A stretch of 64,000 nt of DNA from Flavobacterium sp. SUN052 (GCF_028867935.1 NZ_JAPQNS010000020.1:1-64000); one strand, 5' to 3'. Shown: positions 34,560 to 44,639, counted from the first letter of the stretch. A program made the numbers and translations. The notes: a model not told the origin generated them from the sequence alone.

Positions 34560-36275
34560 TTAATTCTTCTTCCCTGGCTTTGGGAGCACCTGATGCGTGC
34601 TGGCCCACTGTTGCCACAAGGCTTTCAGCTGACTTACTTTTTCGGGATTTTGGGCCGCTACATCCTTTGTTTCGGTGCGATCGGTTGACAGGTTGAACAG
34701 ATGCCAGGTGGTATCACGGCTTGCCGAAACCAGCTTCCAATCACCAGAGCGGGCCGACCGGGCACCGAAATGCTCGTTGAACAGGGTTTCGTGACCAACC
34801 GACTTCTTACCTGCAAACGAGGGGGCCAGACTGATACCGGTTGTGGGCGTGATGGCATGGCCGTTGTAGGTCTTGGGATACGTAGCCCCCGTCAGCTCGA
34901 CAAATGTGCTCATGAAATCCATAACGTGGCCTACCTGAGCACTGTAGCTGCCTTTTTTCGCAGTGATCCCTTTTGGCCAGAAAGCAACTAGGGGCGTGTG
35001 AGCACCACCCTCATACGACTCAGCTTTCCAGAACTGATACGGCGTGTTGGCCACGTTGGCCCAGCGCTGCCCAATTGATGCAAACGTGGTTTGAGAACCG
35101 GGCATCACCTGCTTTTTCAGATCGTAATCTATTTTCCGTCCGTCGCGGGTTTCACCGGGACGATCGAAGCCTGGGCCATACGCAGCCGAGTTCTCCGGGC
35201 TTGCACCGTTGTCTGACAAAAACAGGATTAGGGTATTCTCCAATTGGCCCGTTTCGCGCAGGGCCTTAATCATGCGGCCAATGCCCTGATCCATCCGGTC
35301 GATCATAGCCGCATGAACAGCCATGGCACGGGCATCCCAGTCTTTATCGGGGTTATTCTCCCAGCTCAGATCGTTGTTCCAGCGTTCAGACAGCGGAGTT
35401 TTAGCCGGATCAATCAACCCCAGCTTGCTCATCTTCTCATACCGTGCTCTCCGAATGGCATCCCAGCCAGCTTTGTACGTATCCTTGTATTTGTCGATGT
35501 CTTCGGGTAAGGCCATCAAGGGCCAGTGCGGGGCGGTTTCGGCCACATACAGGAAGAACGGCGCCGATGCCTTAGCAAACGACTTGATATAGGCTACCGT
35601 CGTATCGCTAATGGCATCGGTATGGTAGTAGTTTTTCGGTACGCTGGTTACCGGTTTGGTACCGCTGACCAGGCTAAACGGATCGAAGAAATCGACTACC
35701 CCCCAGATGTTGCCAAAGTATTTATCGAAGCCCCGGCTGGTTGGATACTGGCTTACCGGCGAAAAATCACCGAAGTCCTTTTTGTGGGTTAGCCAGGCCA
35801 TCTGCTCCTGCGGGTTTTTCTGAACAATGGTGTTGGACACGTGCCACTTGCCCGTCATACCCGTTTGATACCCAGCCGATTTTAGCACCTCGGCCAGGGT
35901 AACGGTATTTTCGGTCAAGTGGCCCCGGTAGCCCGGTGTATTATCATCGTCGGTCATTTTACCAATACCGGCCTGCTGATTATACAGGCCGGTAAGGAGA
36001 GCAGCCCGGGTTGGGCAGCAACGTGAGGTATTATAAAACTGGGTGTACCGAATGCCATTTTGAGCCAGATAATCAAGATTGGGCGTCTTGATTTCACTAC
36101 CATAGCAGCCTATGTCTGAAAAGCCCAGATCGTCGGCCATAATCAGAATGATGTTCGGTCGACTTGCAGCTTTAGGCAATTCGGGAACAGGCTGTTTTTT
36201 CTCAAATGCGCCGAATAGCAATACGGCAGCAATGGCCAGCACAGGCAGCAGAACGATAAATACCCCTTTTTTCAT
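34560..36275 (-). CDS. Arylsulfatase, S1 type
   Basis: 571 aa. An N-terminal signal or anchor helix is followed by the alkaline-phosphatase-like sulfatase fold. The metal site ADDLGFSDIGCYG and the formylglycine motif C-C-P-T-R-A-A-L-L-T-G are present, with Cys86 the residue to be converted. TGKWHVS and the late LFLSDNGASPEN metal motif are also intact. It needs a formylglycine-generating enzyme, which is not in this window. It is the last gene of the ECF sigma/SusCD operon, 26 bp after the glycosidase. Its presence suggests that the polysaccharide may carry sulfate esters. Confidence 0.93.
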   Translation of the reverse strand: MKKGVFIVLLPVLAIAAVLLFGAFEKKQPVPELPKAASRPNIILIMADDLGFSDIGCYGSEIKTPNLDYLAQNGIRYTQFYNTSRCCPTRAALLTGLYNQQAGIGKMTDDDNTPGYRGHLTENTVTLAEVLKSAGYQTGMTGKWHVSNTIVQKNPQEQMAWLTHKKDFGDFSPVSQYPTSRGFDKYFGNIWGVVDFFDPFSLVSGTKPVTSVPKNYYHTDAISDTTVAYIKSFAKASAPFFLYVAETAPHWPLMALPEDIDKYKDTYKAGWDAIRRARYEKMSKLGLIDPAKTPLSERWNNDLSWENNPDKDWDARAMAVHAAMIDRMDQGIGRMIKALRETGQLENTLILFLSDNGASPENSAAYGPGFDRPGETRDGRKIDYDLKKQVMPGSQTTFASIGQRWANVANTPYQFWKAESYEGGAHTPLVAFWPKGITAKKGSYSAQVGHVMDFMSTFVELTGATYPKTYNGHAITPTTGISLAPSFAGKKSVGHETLFNEHFGARSARSGDWKLVSASRDTTWHLFNLSTDRTETKDVAAQNPEKVSQLKALWQQWASTHQVLPKPGKKN

Positions 36276-36301
36276 ACAGTCAATTTGCGGTTGAGTAGCG
36301 C

Positions 36302-37360
36302 TTATTTTTTACCCGTAACGGCTTTAATCTTGTTGATTTCGTCTTCGCTAAATGGCGTTCCGTCTTTTCTGAAAATGTCGTGAAACCACAACTCTGGCTC
36401 CTTGCCACTGGCGATAGGCGTGTCCCAGGCGAAGATGGTGTTTGTTTTGCCCGATACGAATCCCCAGTTGATAGCGCCAATATTCTCCTGTTTTAACATT
36501 GGCAAAATTGTTTGAAACAGGCTTCCGTTTCTACGCGCCATGTACTCCGTACAGATCAGCGGGCGGTTTTGAGTACGCAACTCACTGATTCGCTGTTTAT
36601 GATTGTCGATATAGGCGTAGTTGTGGTAGGTAATCACATCGGAGTTTTCGATCTGGAAGGCGTTCAACTCCGTGAACTTTGGGTCCCAGTTCCAAACACC
36701 GGCGCTGATTGGTTGCGAAGGATTAACGGCGCGGGCCCAGGTAAACACGTTTTTCAGCAGGGGCAGACTTTTGTTGATATAGCCACTGTTGCCCGGCTCG
36801 TTGTAGAGATCCCACAGCAGAATACGCTCGTCATTTTTGAAAGTTGTCATCACATCCTTCACATAGGCTTCCAGCACACCGAGGCTATCGGGGTGATTCA
36901 GAATCATGGTACCGGGGTCGCGCACCCAACCGCTGTTGTGAACGCCGGGTTTGGGATCAGGTTGTTTACCAGGGCGGTACTCATCATTCCAGCAGTCGTC
37001 AAAAAAAACAAAAACCGTCTTGATACCATGTTTATTCGAAATAGTAAGGTATTGGTCCAGTCGGTTTTTGAAACCAGCTTTGTCTGATGTCCAGGCCACG
37101 TGGTGCAGATACACCCGCATTACATTTAAGCCCAGTCCCTCAGCCCAACCCAGTTCGCGGTCAATTGTCTGGGGATCAAACGTAGCCGCCTGAAACATTT
37201 CCAACTGATTGATCGCCGTGCTGGGCTGAAAATTACATCCTCGAACCCAACCCTGTTTTTTATACCATTGGTTTGCTTTTTCGGCAGTCCATTTGTTTTG
37301 TGCCTGTAGTCCTGTTACCGATAGCAGCAGGTAAAGAGATACGATCAGTACGTGTTTCAT
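36302..37360 (-). CDS. Clan GH-A glycosidase, GH5-like (mannanase/cellulase type)
   Basis: 352 aa with a signal peptide (about 1-20, ending GLQAQ). It is a TIM-barrel enzyme with the acid/base Glu188 in WDLYNEPGN and the nucleophile Glu272 in ICTEYMAR, plus WVRGCNFQPS and MRVYLHHVAW typical of GH5-type and related families. The exact family and substrate need a search. It lies directly after SusD in the operon (35 bp), so it is likely an outer-membrane-near or periplasmic enzyme acting on the same glycan as SusCD. Confidence 0.87.
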   Translation of the reverse strand: MKHVLIVSLYLLLSVTGLQAQNKWTAEKANQWYKKQGWVRGCNFQPSTAINQLEMFQAATFDPQTIDRELGWAEGLGLNVMRVYLHHVAWTSDKAGFKNRLDQYLTISNKHGIKTVFVFFDDCWNDEYRPGKQPDPKPGVHNSGWVRDPGTMILNHPDSLGVLEAYVKDVMTTFKNDERILLWDLYNEPGNSGYINKSLPLLKNVFTWARAVNPSQPISAGVWNWDPKFTELNAFQIENSDVITYHNYAYIDNHKQRISELRTQNRPLICTEYMARRNGSLFQTILPMLKQENIGAINWGFVSGKTNTIFAWDTPIASGKEPELWFHDIFRKDGTPFSEDEINKIKAVTGKK

Positions 37361-37395
37361 AAAAACCAGTCAAACGTTTACGAAGGGATATCGAC

Positions 37396-38856
37396 TTAAT
37401 AACCCGGATTTTGAATACAAAGCTTGTTTGCATCGATTTCAACTTGCGGAATCGGAAATAAAGTGCGCTCTGGCTTTGCATTCGTGATACCCCGCGCCTG
37501 CGCCAGCGAGATAAATGTCCCCTGACGAATCAAGTCTTCCCGGCGCTTTCCTTCGGCTACAAACTCCCAGCCCCGCTCCCGGAAAATAGCCGTACGGAAG
37601 GCTTCTTTGGTAGGTGTGTCGGTGCTGGTCAGGTTGGCGATGCCCGCGCGGGTACGTACCTGATTGATCAGCGTGAACGCTTCGGTGGTTAGTCCGTTCA
37701 GTTCGTTAAGGGCTTCAGCACGGGTGAGCAGCATGTCTGCGTAGCGAAGCACCGGCACGTCCGTTCCGCTGTTATTACCCACGGTGTTGTTGTCCCAATA
37801 CTTGAAACTGCGGGCATTGTCTCCAGCCGACAAATCGACGGTCTGGTTGCTGTTGTTAATGTAGCTGGTACAGATCAGTTGCAGACGTTTATCATTAGGG
37901 GCATAACTACTGGTGAACGCTGTCCGCAAGCGATATTGCGTAGCGAAGTTAGACATGGTTGTCTTGTACACGTAGTTGGGGAACTGCGGGCTGCTTTTAT
38001 AGGCAGGTGGTAACGCGCCCGCCTGATACCAGTTACCAAAAGGGTCTTCAGTGCGGCACTGCAAAACCAACATCATTTCGCGGTTGGTGCCGCCTTCCGT
38101 CTCCACCCGAAACAGGTCAGCAAAATTCGGGTATAGCGAATAATAATTGAGGTCGATAACGGCTTTGGCGGCATCGGCAGCTTTCTGCCACTGCTTGGTG
38201 CTCAGGAAAAACTTAGCCAGAATCCCGTTGGCAATTCCTTTGTTAAACCGTCCGAAAGCTTCTTCTTTGCCCGGATCAGGCAGGTCGGCAATGGATTGCG
38301 TAATCTCGGTTTCGATAAACGTTTTGATTTCAGCATCTTCAGCCCGCGCCAGTGGCCCCGTTTGAGCCGTTGAGGTGCGGAGCGGCACCGTCCCGAAGAG
38401 ATTGTACAGAATGGCATAAGCCTGCGCCCTCAGCACCCGCGCTTCGGCCTTAAACAGTTTTTTTGTGGCATCGGAAGTGTTTACGTTGGCGATGTTCTCA
38501 ATGACCCCGTTTGCATCACGAATCGTGCGATAGTTAGGTCCCCACATATCATCGTTGAACGTCCCCAGCGAAGGGTCCCACGTAAAATTGACGATGGTAA
38601 CCAGCTGGCCATTTTCGGCCCCACCCGTATTGAATCCCATATCGGTGCAAACCTCCGAATCATTGATTACATACCGGGAGTTCGACTGGGTTTGTGCCTG
38701 GGCATACGACGAGTACAACAGCGATTTTATGCCGCTCTCGGAGGTCAGTACGTTGCTCGGCGAAAACTCGGACTTCGGTGTCACTTCCAGTGTTTTTTCG
38801 CAGGAAGAAAGCGCCAGAGCGAAACAAGCAAGGCTATAAATGCATATCTTTTTCAT
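37396..38856 (-). CDS. SusD/RagB-family glycan-binding lipoprotein
   Basis: 486 aa with a lipoprotein signal (LACFALALSSCEK, Cys at 19). It shows the SusD helical frame: the N-terminal segment LEVTPKSEFSPSNVLTSESGIKSLLYSSYAQAQ, TPR-like helices (ARVLRAQAYAILYNLFGTVPL) and the C-terminal RRGxEFVAEGKRREDLIRQG-like motif. It binds the polysaccharide at the cell surface and works as the lid of the SusC channel. It follows the SusC gene by 36 bp, as usual for the pair. Confidence 0.95.
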   Translation of the reverse strand: MKKICIYSLACFALALSSCEKTLEVTPKSEFSPSNVLTSESGIKSLLYSSYAQAQTQSNSRYVINDSEVCTDMGFNTGGAENGQLVTIVNFTWDPSLGTFNDDMWGPNYRTIRDANGVIENIANVNTSDATKKLFKAEARVLRAQAYAILYNLFGTVPLRTSTAQTGPLARAEDAEIKTFIETEITQSIADLPDPGKEEAFGRFNKGIANGILAKFFLSTKQWQKAADAAKAVIDLNYYSLYPNFADLFRVETEGGTNREMMLVLQCRTEDPFGNWYQAGALPPAYKSSPQFPNYVYKTTMSNFATQYRLRTAFTSSYAPNDKRLQLICTSYINNSNQTVDLSAGDNARSFKYWDNNTVGNNSGTDVPVLRYADMLLTRAEALNELNGLTTEAFTLINQVRTRAGIANLTSTDTPTKEAFRTAIFRERGWEFVAEGKRREDLIRQGTFISLAQARGITNAKPERTLFPIPQVEIDANKLCIQNPGY

Positions 38857-38892
38857 GGTAGTTCCAGTATTAAGGCGTTTGGCTTAATCGGT

Positions 38893-41800
38893 TCAGAATT
38901 GCAGATTAAGCCCGGCCGTGAATGTTCTGGTTAGTGGGTAGGTGTTATAATCGATCCGTAACACATTGTCGCCAAGCGCGTTAGCTGCTGGATCAGAGCC
39001 GCTGTACTTGGTGAAGGTGGCCAGGTTCTGCCCATTTACAAATACTGACGCACCACCAATGTACCGGTTAGCCGGTAGCGGCAGTTTGTACGACAATCGT
39101 ATCGACTGAACCCGCAGATATGAGGCATCTTCAACCGTCTTATTCGTGACCTGCCGCTGTCCCTGCACATCGTTGGGCAGAAAAGACGGATACTCGTTGG
39201 TAGGGTTGGTAGGCGTCCACCGGTTCAGGTACGGTTCAGCCAGTTTATTCCGTCGGTAATCGACTGGGTAATAGGAATCTACCAGGCTGCTGTTCAACAT
39301 CTTGGCCCCCTGCGACCCCTCAAAGAAAATATCCAGAACGAGCGTTTTGAACGAGACGCTGGAGTTGAAGCCGTAGTAAAAGTCGGGCAGTGCTTTGCCC
39401 AGTATCACCCGGTCGCTGGCGTTGATGATCTTGTTCCCGTCCAGGTCGCGGTATTTCAGGTCACCGGGTCGAACGCCAGTCTGCGCCTGCCCGAAGTCAT
39501 CGCCCGTTTGCCAGACCCCATCGACCAGATAGCCATAAAACGACCCAATTGACTCACCCGGCCGGAGAATGCTCACCTGACCAATACTTCCCGGCCCGGA
39601 GCCAATGGCCTGACTGACATTGCCCAGGCTCAACACCCGATTTTTCAGCGTTGTAAAGTTGAACCCGACGTCAATCTTAAAGTCTTTGTTATCCAGCACA
39701 ATGCCTTTCAGGGCCAGTTCAAAACCGGTGTTGCGCATACTGCCCACGTTTTCGGTGCGAGCCCCAAAACCCGTGCTGGCAGGTTGCGGAATATCATACA
39801 GCAGGTTCGACGTTTTCCGGTTGTAATAATCGACGCTACCCGTCAGGCGACCGTTGAAAAATCCAAAGTCCACGCCTATGTCAGCCTGTAGTGCCGATTC
39901 CCATTGCAGGTCGGGATTGGCGCTGCGGGAGGGTTGCAGCGAACTCACCTTGTTCTCGTTGAACACAGCATTGCGCCCCGCCGAATAGGTTGAAAAATAG
40001 AGGTAGTTGATGGTTGGCTGGTTACCGGTCACCCCGTAGCTAGCCCGCAATTTTAGTTCGCTCAGGCTGCGGTTGTTCTTCAGAAAGTCTTCGTCGTGAA
40101 CGCGCCACGCCAGGGCCGCCGATGGGAAATAGCCAAACCGTTTATTTGGTCCGAACCGTGCCGAGCCATCCGCCCGCATCGACGCCGTCAGCAAATATTT
40201 CCCTTTATATCCGTAGTTGACCCGCCCCAGAAACGACACCAGCTTGTTTTCCTGGCGGCCGCTACCAACACCGTTCAGGGTATTGTCGCCCGTACCCAGG
40301 GCATCAAACGTCAGATCGGGCAACGCGAATGAACGGGAGTTGGCAATTAAACTGCTGGATGTGTAGCGTTCATACGTTGCCCCAACCACCGCGCTTATCC
40401 GATGATCAGTGTATGTTTTGTTGAAGTTCAACGTGCCTTCGGTAAGGTAATAACCCCGCTTTCCATCGCGTACGTCGGCATAGCCCCGATACGACAAACC
40501 GGTCAGCGTGGTCGGGTCGATCCAGAAAAATCGCTGATTGTCGTTCAGGTCGACACCAGTACGCACTTTAGCCGATAAGGACGGGACAAAAAAGTATTCG
40601 GCATAGATGTTCCCGAACGTGCGGTAGGTATCGCCCATGCCATATTGACCATTGATTACGGCCAGTGGGTTATCCATCGGAGCCATCAAGGGCGAGCGGT
40701 AAAAGGTGCCGTCGGCATTGTAGGGAGGTGCCGTGGGATCGTAGTTTTGAGCCATGTAAAGGGCACTGGCATTGTCGTTCAGGCCCACCCCGGTAGCATT
40801 GTAGTTATCGCGGGTATAGGCCGTTGCAAGGCTGATGCCCACGTTGTATTTCGACGCCACCCCGTTTTCCACGTTGACTCGCGCACTGTACCGACGAGTT
40901 CCTGACTTGAGCATGATACCGTCCTGGTTGAAATAACCAGCCGATACAAAAAACCGAGTGTTGCCGCCAGCACCGCTGAACGACAGATCGTGCGACTGGA
41001 TTGGGGCATTCCGAAGCAATAGATTCTGCCAGTTGGTGTTGGCATTTTCGCCCGTTACTTTGGGGGTTGTCAGTTTGCCCAAGTCAATGATTTCGTTAAT
41101 CACATTGGTGTACTCAGCGCCCGTCAGAAACCGCTGGGTGTTGGCCACCGTCTGCACCCCGTATGTTCCGTTGTACTCTACTTTCAGTTTACCCTCTTTA
41201 CCTCTTTTGGTCGTAATGATAACTACGCCATTAGCACCCCGCGACCCATAGATTGCGGTCGCCGACGCATCTTTCAGAATTTCAATCGACTCAATATCAG
41301 CGGGATTCAAGCTATTCAGGGGCGTACGGTTATTGGGATTGATAGTGGTCCCCCCCGCGCTGGCTGAGCCAATAGCAGCCGCATCGTTTACCGGTAAACC
41401 ATCCACTACGTACAGGGGGTCGTTATTACCCGTGATCGACGTGATGCCCCGAATCTGTACACTCATGGTAGCGCCGGGCTCCCCACTTTTCTGGTAGATC
41501 TGCACCCCCGGCGACCGCCCGGTCAGGGTTTGTTGCAGGTTGATATTGGTGCCACGAGTTAGATCCTGCGCTTTGAGTGAGGTTACTGAACCGGTCAAAT
41601 CGCTTTTACGCACGGTCCCATAGCCCACAACCACCACCTCATTCAGCGATTGGTTATCTTCTTTGAGCTCAACATTGATCTCAGACCGGTTCGTAACAGC
41701 CACATCCTGAGAAACGTAGCCGACGTACGAAAAAACCAATGTTAACGAAGCGGGGCTACCGACCGATTCGGGAACGGTTATCCGGTAACGACCACTGGCA

Positions 41801-42399
41801 TCGGTTGTCGTTCCCCGGTTTGTTCCCTTCACTACTACGCTCACACCGGGCAGCGGTTCCGAATTATCCGACGCTCTCACCACTCCGCTGACGGTAATAT
41901 CTTCAGGCGCAGCAGCCACCGAGGTGGTTGTCGAAGACGACTGCCCAACTTGTAGCAGGCTATTTTCAAGTTGGCCTGCCCCTGATGTTGGGTTTACCGG
42001 AAACTGGGCTGCTCCACCGCTGCGGTCGCTCGTTGCGGAAGACGACTTACGGGCCAACACAACCCAGGTGCCCTGCTTCACGAGTTTGTAACGCAGATTA
42101 AACGGTTTTAGCAATCGACTCAGCGAGTTTTCCAGCGTTGTGCTACCAGCCAGCACATCGGCCGGAACGGTCAGATTAGCCACCGTCCGGTCTTCAAACA
42201 AAATATCAGCCTGATAGCGCACTTTCAGATTATTGAGCACATCGGCCACTCGCTGAGTGGCCCCAGCTGGCGACGAAGCGGCAGGTCGATGTTGTTGCCT
42301 GACCATGGCAAACGTCTGGCTTTGGGCGGGTTGCGGACTGCTCAGCAACGCACCAACGATCAGCATGGGCAGCGCAGTGGGGGTAAAAGGTGAACGCAT
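38893..42399 (-). CDS. SusC/RagA-family TonB-dependent glycan transporter with STN signalling domain
   Basis: 1168 aa. A signal peptide is followed by a secretin/TonB short N-terminal (STN) domain (about 45-120; VADVLNNLKVRYQADILFEDRTV), a carboxypeptidase-D-like domain (VSGVVRASDNSEPLPGVSVVV), the SusC plug (VVVGYGTVRKSDLTGSV; LYVVDGLPVND) and the 22-strand barrel. The STN domain signals to the FecR protein next door, so substrate binding should release the ECF sigma factor. With the SusD partner it imports oligosaccharides using TonB energy. It starts 33 bp after the FecR stop. Confidence 0.96.
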   Translation of the reverse strand: MRSPFTPTALPMLIVGALLSSPQPAQSQTFAMVRQQHRPAASSPAGATQRVADVLNNLKVRYQADILFEDRTVANLTVPADVLAGSTTLENSLSRLLKPFNLRYKLVKQGTWVVLARKSSSATSDRSGGAAQFPVNPTSGAGQLENSLLQVGQSSSTTTSVAAAPEDITVSGVVRASDNSEPLPGVSVVVKGTNRGTTTDASGRYRITVPESVGSPASLTLVFSYVGYVSQDVAVTNRSEINVELKEDNQSLNEVVVVGYGTVRKSDLTGSVTSLKAQDLTRGTNINLQQTLTGRSPGVQIYQKSGEPGATMSVQIRGITSITGNNDPLYVVDGLPVNDAAAIGSASAGGTTINPNNRTPLNSLNPADIESIEILKDASATAIYGSRGANGVVIITTKRGKEGKLKVEYNGTYGVQTVANTQRFLTGAEYTNVINEIIDLGKLTTPKVTGENANTNWQNLLLRNAPIQSHDLSFSGAGGNTRFFVSAGYFNQDGIMLKSGTRRYSARVNVENGVASKYNVGISLATAYTRDNYNATGVGLNDNASALYMAQNYDPTAPPYNADGTFYRSPLMAPMDNPLAVINGQYGMGDTYRTFGNIYAEYFFVPSLSAKVRTGVDLNDNQRFFWIDPTTLTGLSYRGYADVRDGKRGYYLTEGTLNFNKTYTDHRISAVVGATYERYTSSSLIANSRSFALPDLTFDALGTGDNTLNGVGSGRQENKLVSFLGRVNYGYKGKYLLTASMRADGSARFGPNKRFGYFPSAALAWRVHDEDFLKNNRSLSELKLRASYGVTGNQPTINYLYFSTYSAGRNAVFNENKVSSLQPSRSANPDLQWESALQADIGVDFGFFNGRLTGSVDYYNRKTSNLLYDIPQPASTGFGARTENVGSMRNTGFELALKGIVLDNKDFKIDVGFNFTTLKNRVLSLGNVSQAIGSGPGSIGQVSILRPGESIGSFYGYLVDGVWQTGDDFGQAQTGVRPGDLKYRDLDGNKIINASDRVILGKALPDFYYGFNSSVSFKTLVLDIFFEGSQGAKMLNSSLVDSYYPVDYRRNKLAEPYLNRWTPTNPTNEYPSFLPNDVQGQRQVTNKTVEDASYLRVQSIRLSYKLPLPANRYIGGASVFVNGQNLATFTKYSGSDPAANALGDNVLRIDYNTYPLTRTFTAGLNLQF

Positions 42400-42432
42400 A
42401 GTGAATAGTTAGTACGAATAGTAGTTTGTGGG

Positions 42433-43437
42433 TTACTCAAAAAAAGTAACCGTGTTGTCTTTCTGTTTGTAGTTGATTTCCAGGAGTTCGGCCACTACCT
42501 GCAAGAACTCGTCGGCGTTGCGCGCCTGAAACGAACCGGTAACGGTCCGGTCTCCCAACGCCTGATCTTTCAATTCCACTTGCAGGTTATACGTATCCCG
42601 AAGGAGAGCAGCGATTTCGCGAACGGTCGTACTTTTAAAAATAAACCGGTTGTCGCGCCAAGCGGTGCTGGCAGCAGGCTGGGTCGTATGGCTCTGGGTC
42701 AACTGACCGGTTGGGTCTACACTGACAGCGTCACCGGGCTTCAGGCGCAGTTGGCGAACGGGTTTGGTGGGGCTGCTGTAGTTTAACTGAATGGCTCCCT
42801 GGCTCAATACCACTTTGGTACCACCGGGCCGGTCGTACACGTTGAATTCAGTTCCCAACACCACCACTTCGACGCCCCGGTTTGTATAGACCATGAAACG
42901 CTGGTGATCAGGCATGTGTTTAATGGAAAAAGCGGCTTCACCGGTTAACCACACCGCCCTTTTTTTATCTCCAAAACCGAAACGCGGCATTCGAAGTGTG
43001 GAATGAGCGTTTAGTGTTACCTGCGACCCATCGGGAAGCGTCAGTTGGCGGGTTTCGCCATAAGCCGTTTCGATAGTTTTATACAACACCTGTTGGCGAA
43101 CCGCGTAAAGGCCAGCCAGTATACACAGTGTAACGGCAGCGGCTACCAGCCAGCGACGAAAAACGGGTAGCGGAAGGATACGAACCTGCTTTTCGTCAAT
43201 CGGTGCAGGCTGTTGTACCTGTTCCCAGACATCAATTCGATTGGTCAGTCGATTTAGCGCATCCTCTTCATCGGCTACATACTGGAGGTGTTGCCGTTCC
43301 CACTCATCGAGCCAGGCGATGTATTGCTTTTGGTTAGCTGGTTGCTGCAACCAGTCGGCTATCATCGTTCGTTGCAGGGCTGTGGAGCGACCAGCGAAGT
43401 GCTCAACCAGCGTTTCTTTTGTCATGACCTGATTCAT
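42433..43437 (-). CDS. FecR-type anti-sigma regulator
   Basis: 334 aa. The N-terminal cytosolic anti-sigma part (about 1-85) is followed by one transmembrane helix (about 90-107; WLVAAAVTLCILAGLYAV), the periplasmic FecR domain (YGETRQLTLPDGSQVTLNAHSTLRMPRF) and a C-terminal STN-like domain (LLRDTYNLQVELKDQALGDRTVTGSF). It holds the neighbouring sigma factor until the SusC signal arrives. Its start overlaps the sigma stop by 4 bp, so the two are co-translated. Confidence 0.95.
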   Translation of the reverse strand: MNQVMTKETLVEHFAGRSTALQRTMIADWLQQPANQKQYIAWLDEWERQHLQYVADEEDALNRLTNRIDVWEQVQQPAPIDEKQVRILPLPVFRRWLVAAAVTLCILAGLYAVRQQVLYKTIETAYGETRQLTLPDGSQVTLNAHSTLRMPRFGFGDKKRAVWLTGEAAFSIKHMPDHQRFMVYTNRGVEVVVLGTEFNVYDRPGGTKVVLSQGAIQLNYSSPTKPVRQLRLKPGDAVSVDPTGQLTQSHTTQPAASTAWRDNRFIFKSTTVREIAALLRDTYNLQVELKDQALGDRTVTGSFQARNADEFLQVVAELLEINYKQKDNTVTFFE

Positions 43438-44135
43438 TCAGCTACAGACGTTTTGGCCGGTGCGGCTGCGCTCGGCGGGGTGGATAATTGGGTAACTGTA
43501 GACGTGGCCAGCCAGAAAAACAGACCGATCTGCAACACCTGGCGCAGTTGGGATAGAGCACGACCTAAATGCGCTTCGATTGTTTTCGGCGATATTTTCA
43601 ACTCATCGGCAATTTCGCGGTGCTTCTTGCCTTCGAACCGACTCATTACAAATACGCGCTGGCACTGCGGAGGTAGCATCCGCACGGTTTCTTCAATGCG
43701 CTGGTAGAGTTCGGTGTACTGAAGTAGCTGTTCGGGATCGAGTGAGTCGTGTTCGTCAAGGGTCTCCGTTTCGGTTTCCGAGGGTATTCTATCCTGCTGA
43801 AACTCTTCACGCAAATGCGAATAGGCGCGTTTGCGAACAGCACTGTACAGATAGGCCTGATATGACGTGGTGATACGCAGATGAACCTGATTTTTCCAGA
43901 AGCTGAAAAATACATCGCTCACCAGATCTTCGGCGATAGTGCGCGAATGCACAAACCGCACCGCCTGACTACAAAGAGGTTGGTAATACCGTCGAAACAG
44001 TAGTTCGTACCCTCGCCGGGCATCGTTAGTAAACGCCTGCCGGATCAGAAATTCAGCATCCATCATAATCGGTTCAGTATCCGGCTGACGGAAGGGACCT
44101 GGTATGACGGGCTTATCGGGTAAATTTTCAGCCAT
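43434..44135 (-). CDS. ECF-type RNA polymerase sigma factor
   Basis: 233 aa. Region 2 (YELLFRRYYQPLCSQAVRFV; EDLVSDVFFSFWKN) and region 4 (LPPQCQRVFVMSRFEGKKHREIADELKIS) are complete. The C-terminus carries an extra hydrophobic tail (GLFFWLATSTVTQL) after region 4. It is first in the operon and is expected to direct RNA polymerase to the SusCD promoter. The ~300 bp upstream carry no -7 element that I can assign. Confidence 0.94.
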   Translation of the reverse strand: MAENLPDKPVIPGPFRQPDTEPIMMDAEFLIRQAFTNDARRGYELLFRRYYQPLCSQAVRFVHSRTIAEDLVSDVFFSFWKNQVHLRITTSYQAYLYSAVRKRAYSHLREEFQQDRIPSETETETLDEHDSLDPEQLLQYTELYQRIEETVRMLPPQCQRVFVMSRFEGKKHREIADELKISPKTIEAHLGRALSQLRQVLQIGLFFWLATSTVTQLSTPPSAAAPAKTSVAE

Positions 44136-44438
44136 TAGTAGAAGCAGACAGGCACACTGTCTATAACCCTATGTCGGGGAATCTGGCCGTATCCCTTAGT
44201 TGATTCGTAGATATTTTTTAATTATATCAATACTTCCTTTCCAAGAAGGCCTTTACTCGAGTAGGCCATGTAAAACTGGAGAAATGGGTTTGGTATTCAT
44301 AATGACAATGGGCCGGTTCCCGTTTATTAGCTGTTCTTGCAATAACAGTTAAGATCGAAGCCTGTTTGGGAAGGAAAGTAAATAACAGGGACGTGTTAGG
44401 AGCACCAAACCCTTATAACCACACCATGCTAATCGTTG
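44136..44438. other. Gap with one palindrome, otherwise unassigned
   Basis: This gap lies between the divergent sigma gene and a small ORF. The only clear structure is a near-perfect 18-bp palindrome at 44331-44348 (CTGTT-C-TTGCAA-T-AACAG), a possible operator. No gene is seen. Confidence 0.4.
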
Positions 44439-44639
44439 ATGAAATCGTTTTTACAACTCAAACGTCTTCAATACCCTCTACTAAACGGGTTATTGGGCTT
44501 ATTCTCAGTTGTGCTCCTTCTGGTGACAGTCGCGCTGCTGATTATTCCCTATTACGGGCTTAAACTACTAGCGTGCTACACTCCCTTGGGCCGCATGCCT
44601 ATTTCGGAGTCACGGAATCAGGAGAACGACAAAAATTAA
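44439..44639 (+). CDS. Possible small single-pass membrane protein
   Basis: 66 aa from the ATG at 44439 (the frame could start one codon earlier with TTG). One strong hydrophobic segment (LLGLFSVVLLLVTVALLIIPYYG) is followed by a polar tail. No family recognised. The stop abuts the stop of the converging DUF2306 gene without overlap, which favours a real gene, but there is no other support. Confidence 0.45.
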   Translation: MKSFLQLKRLQYPLLNGLLGLFSVVLLLVTVALLIIPYYGLKLLACYTPLGRMPISESRNQENDKN

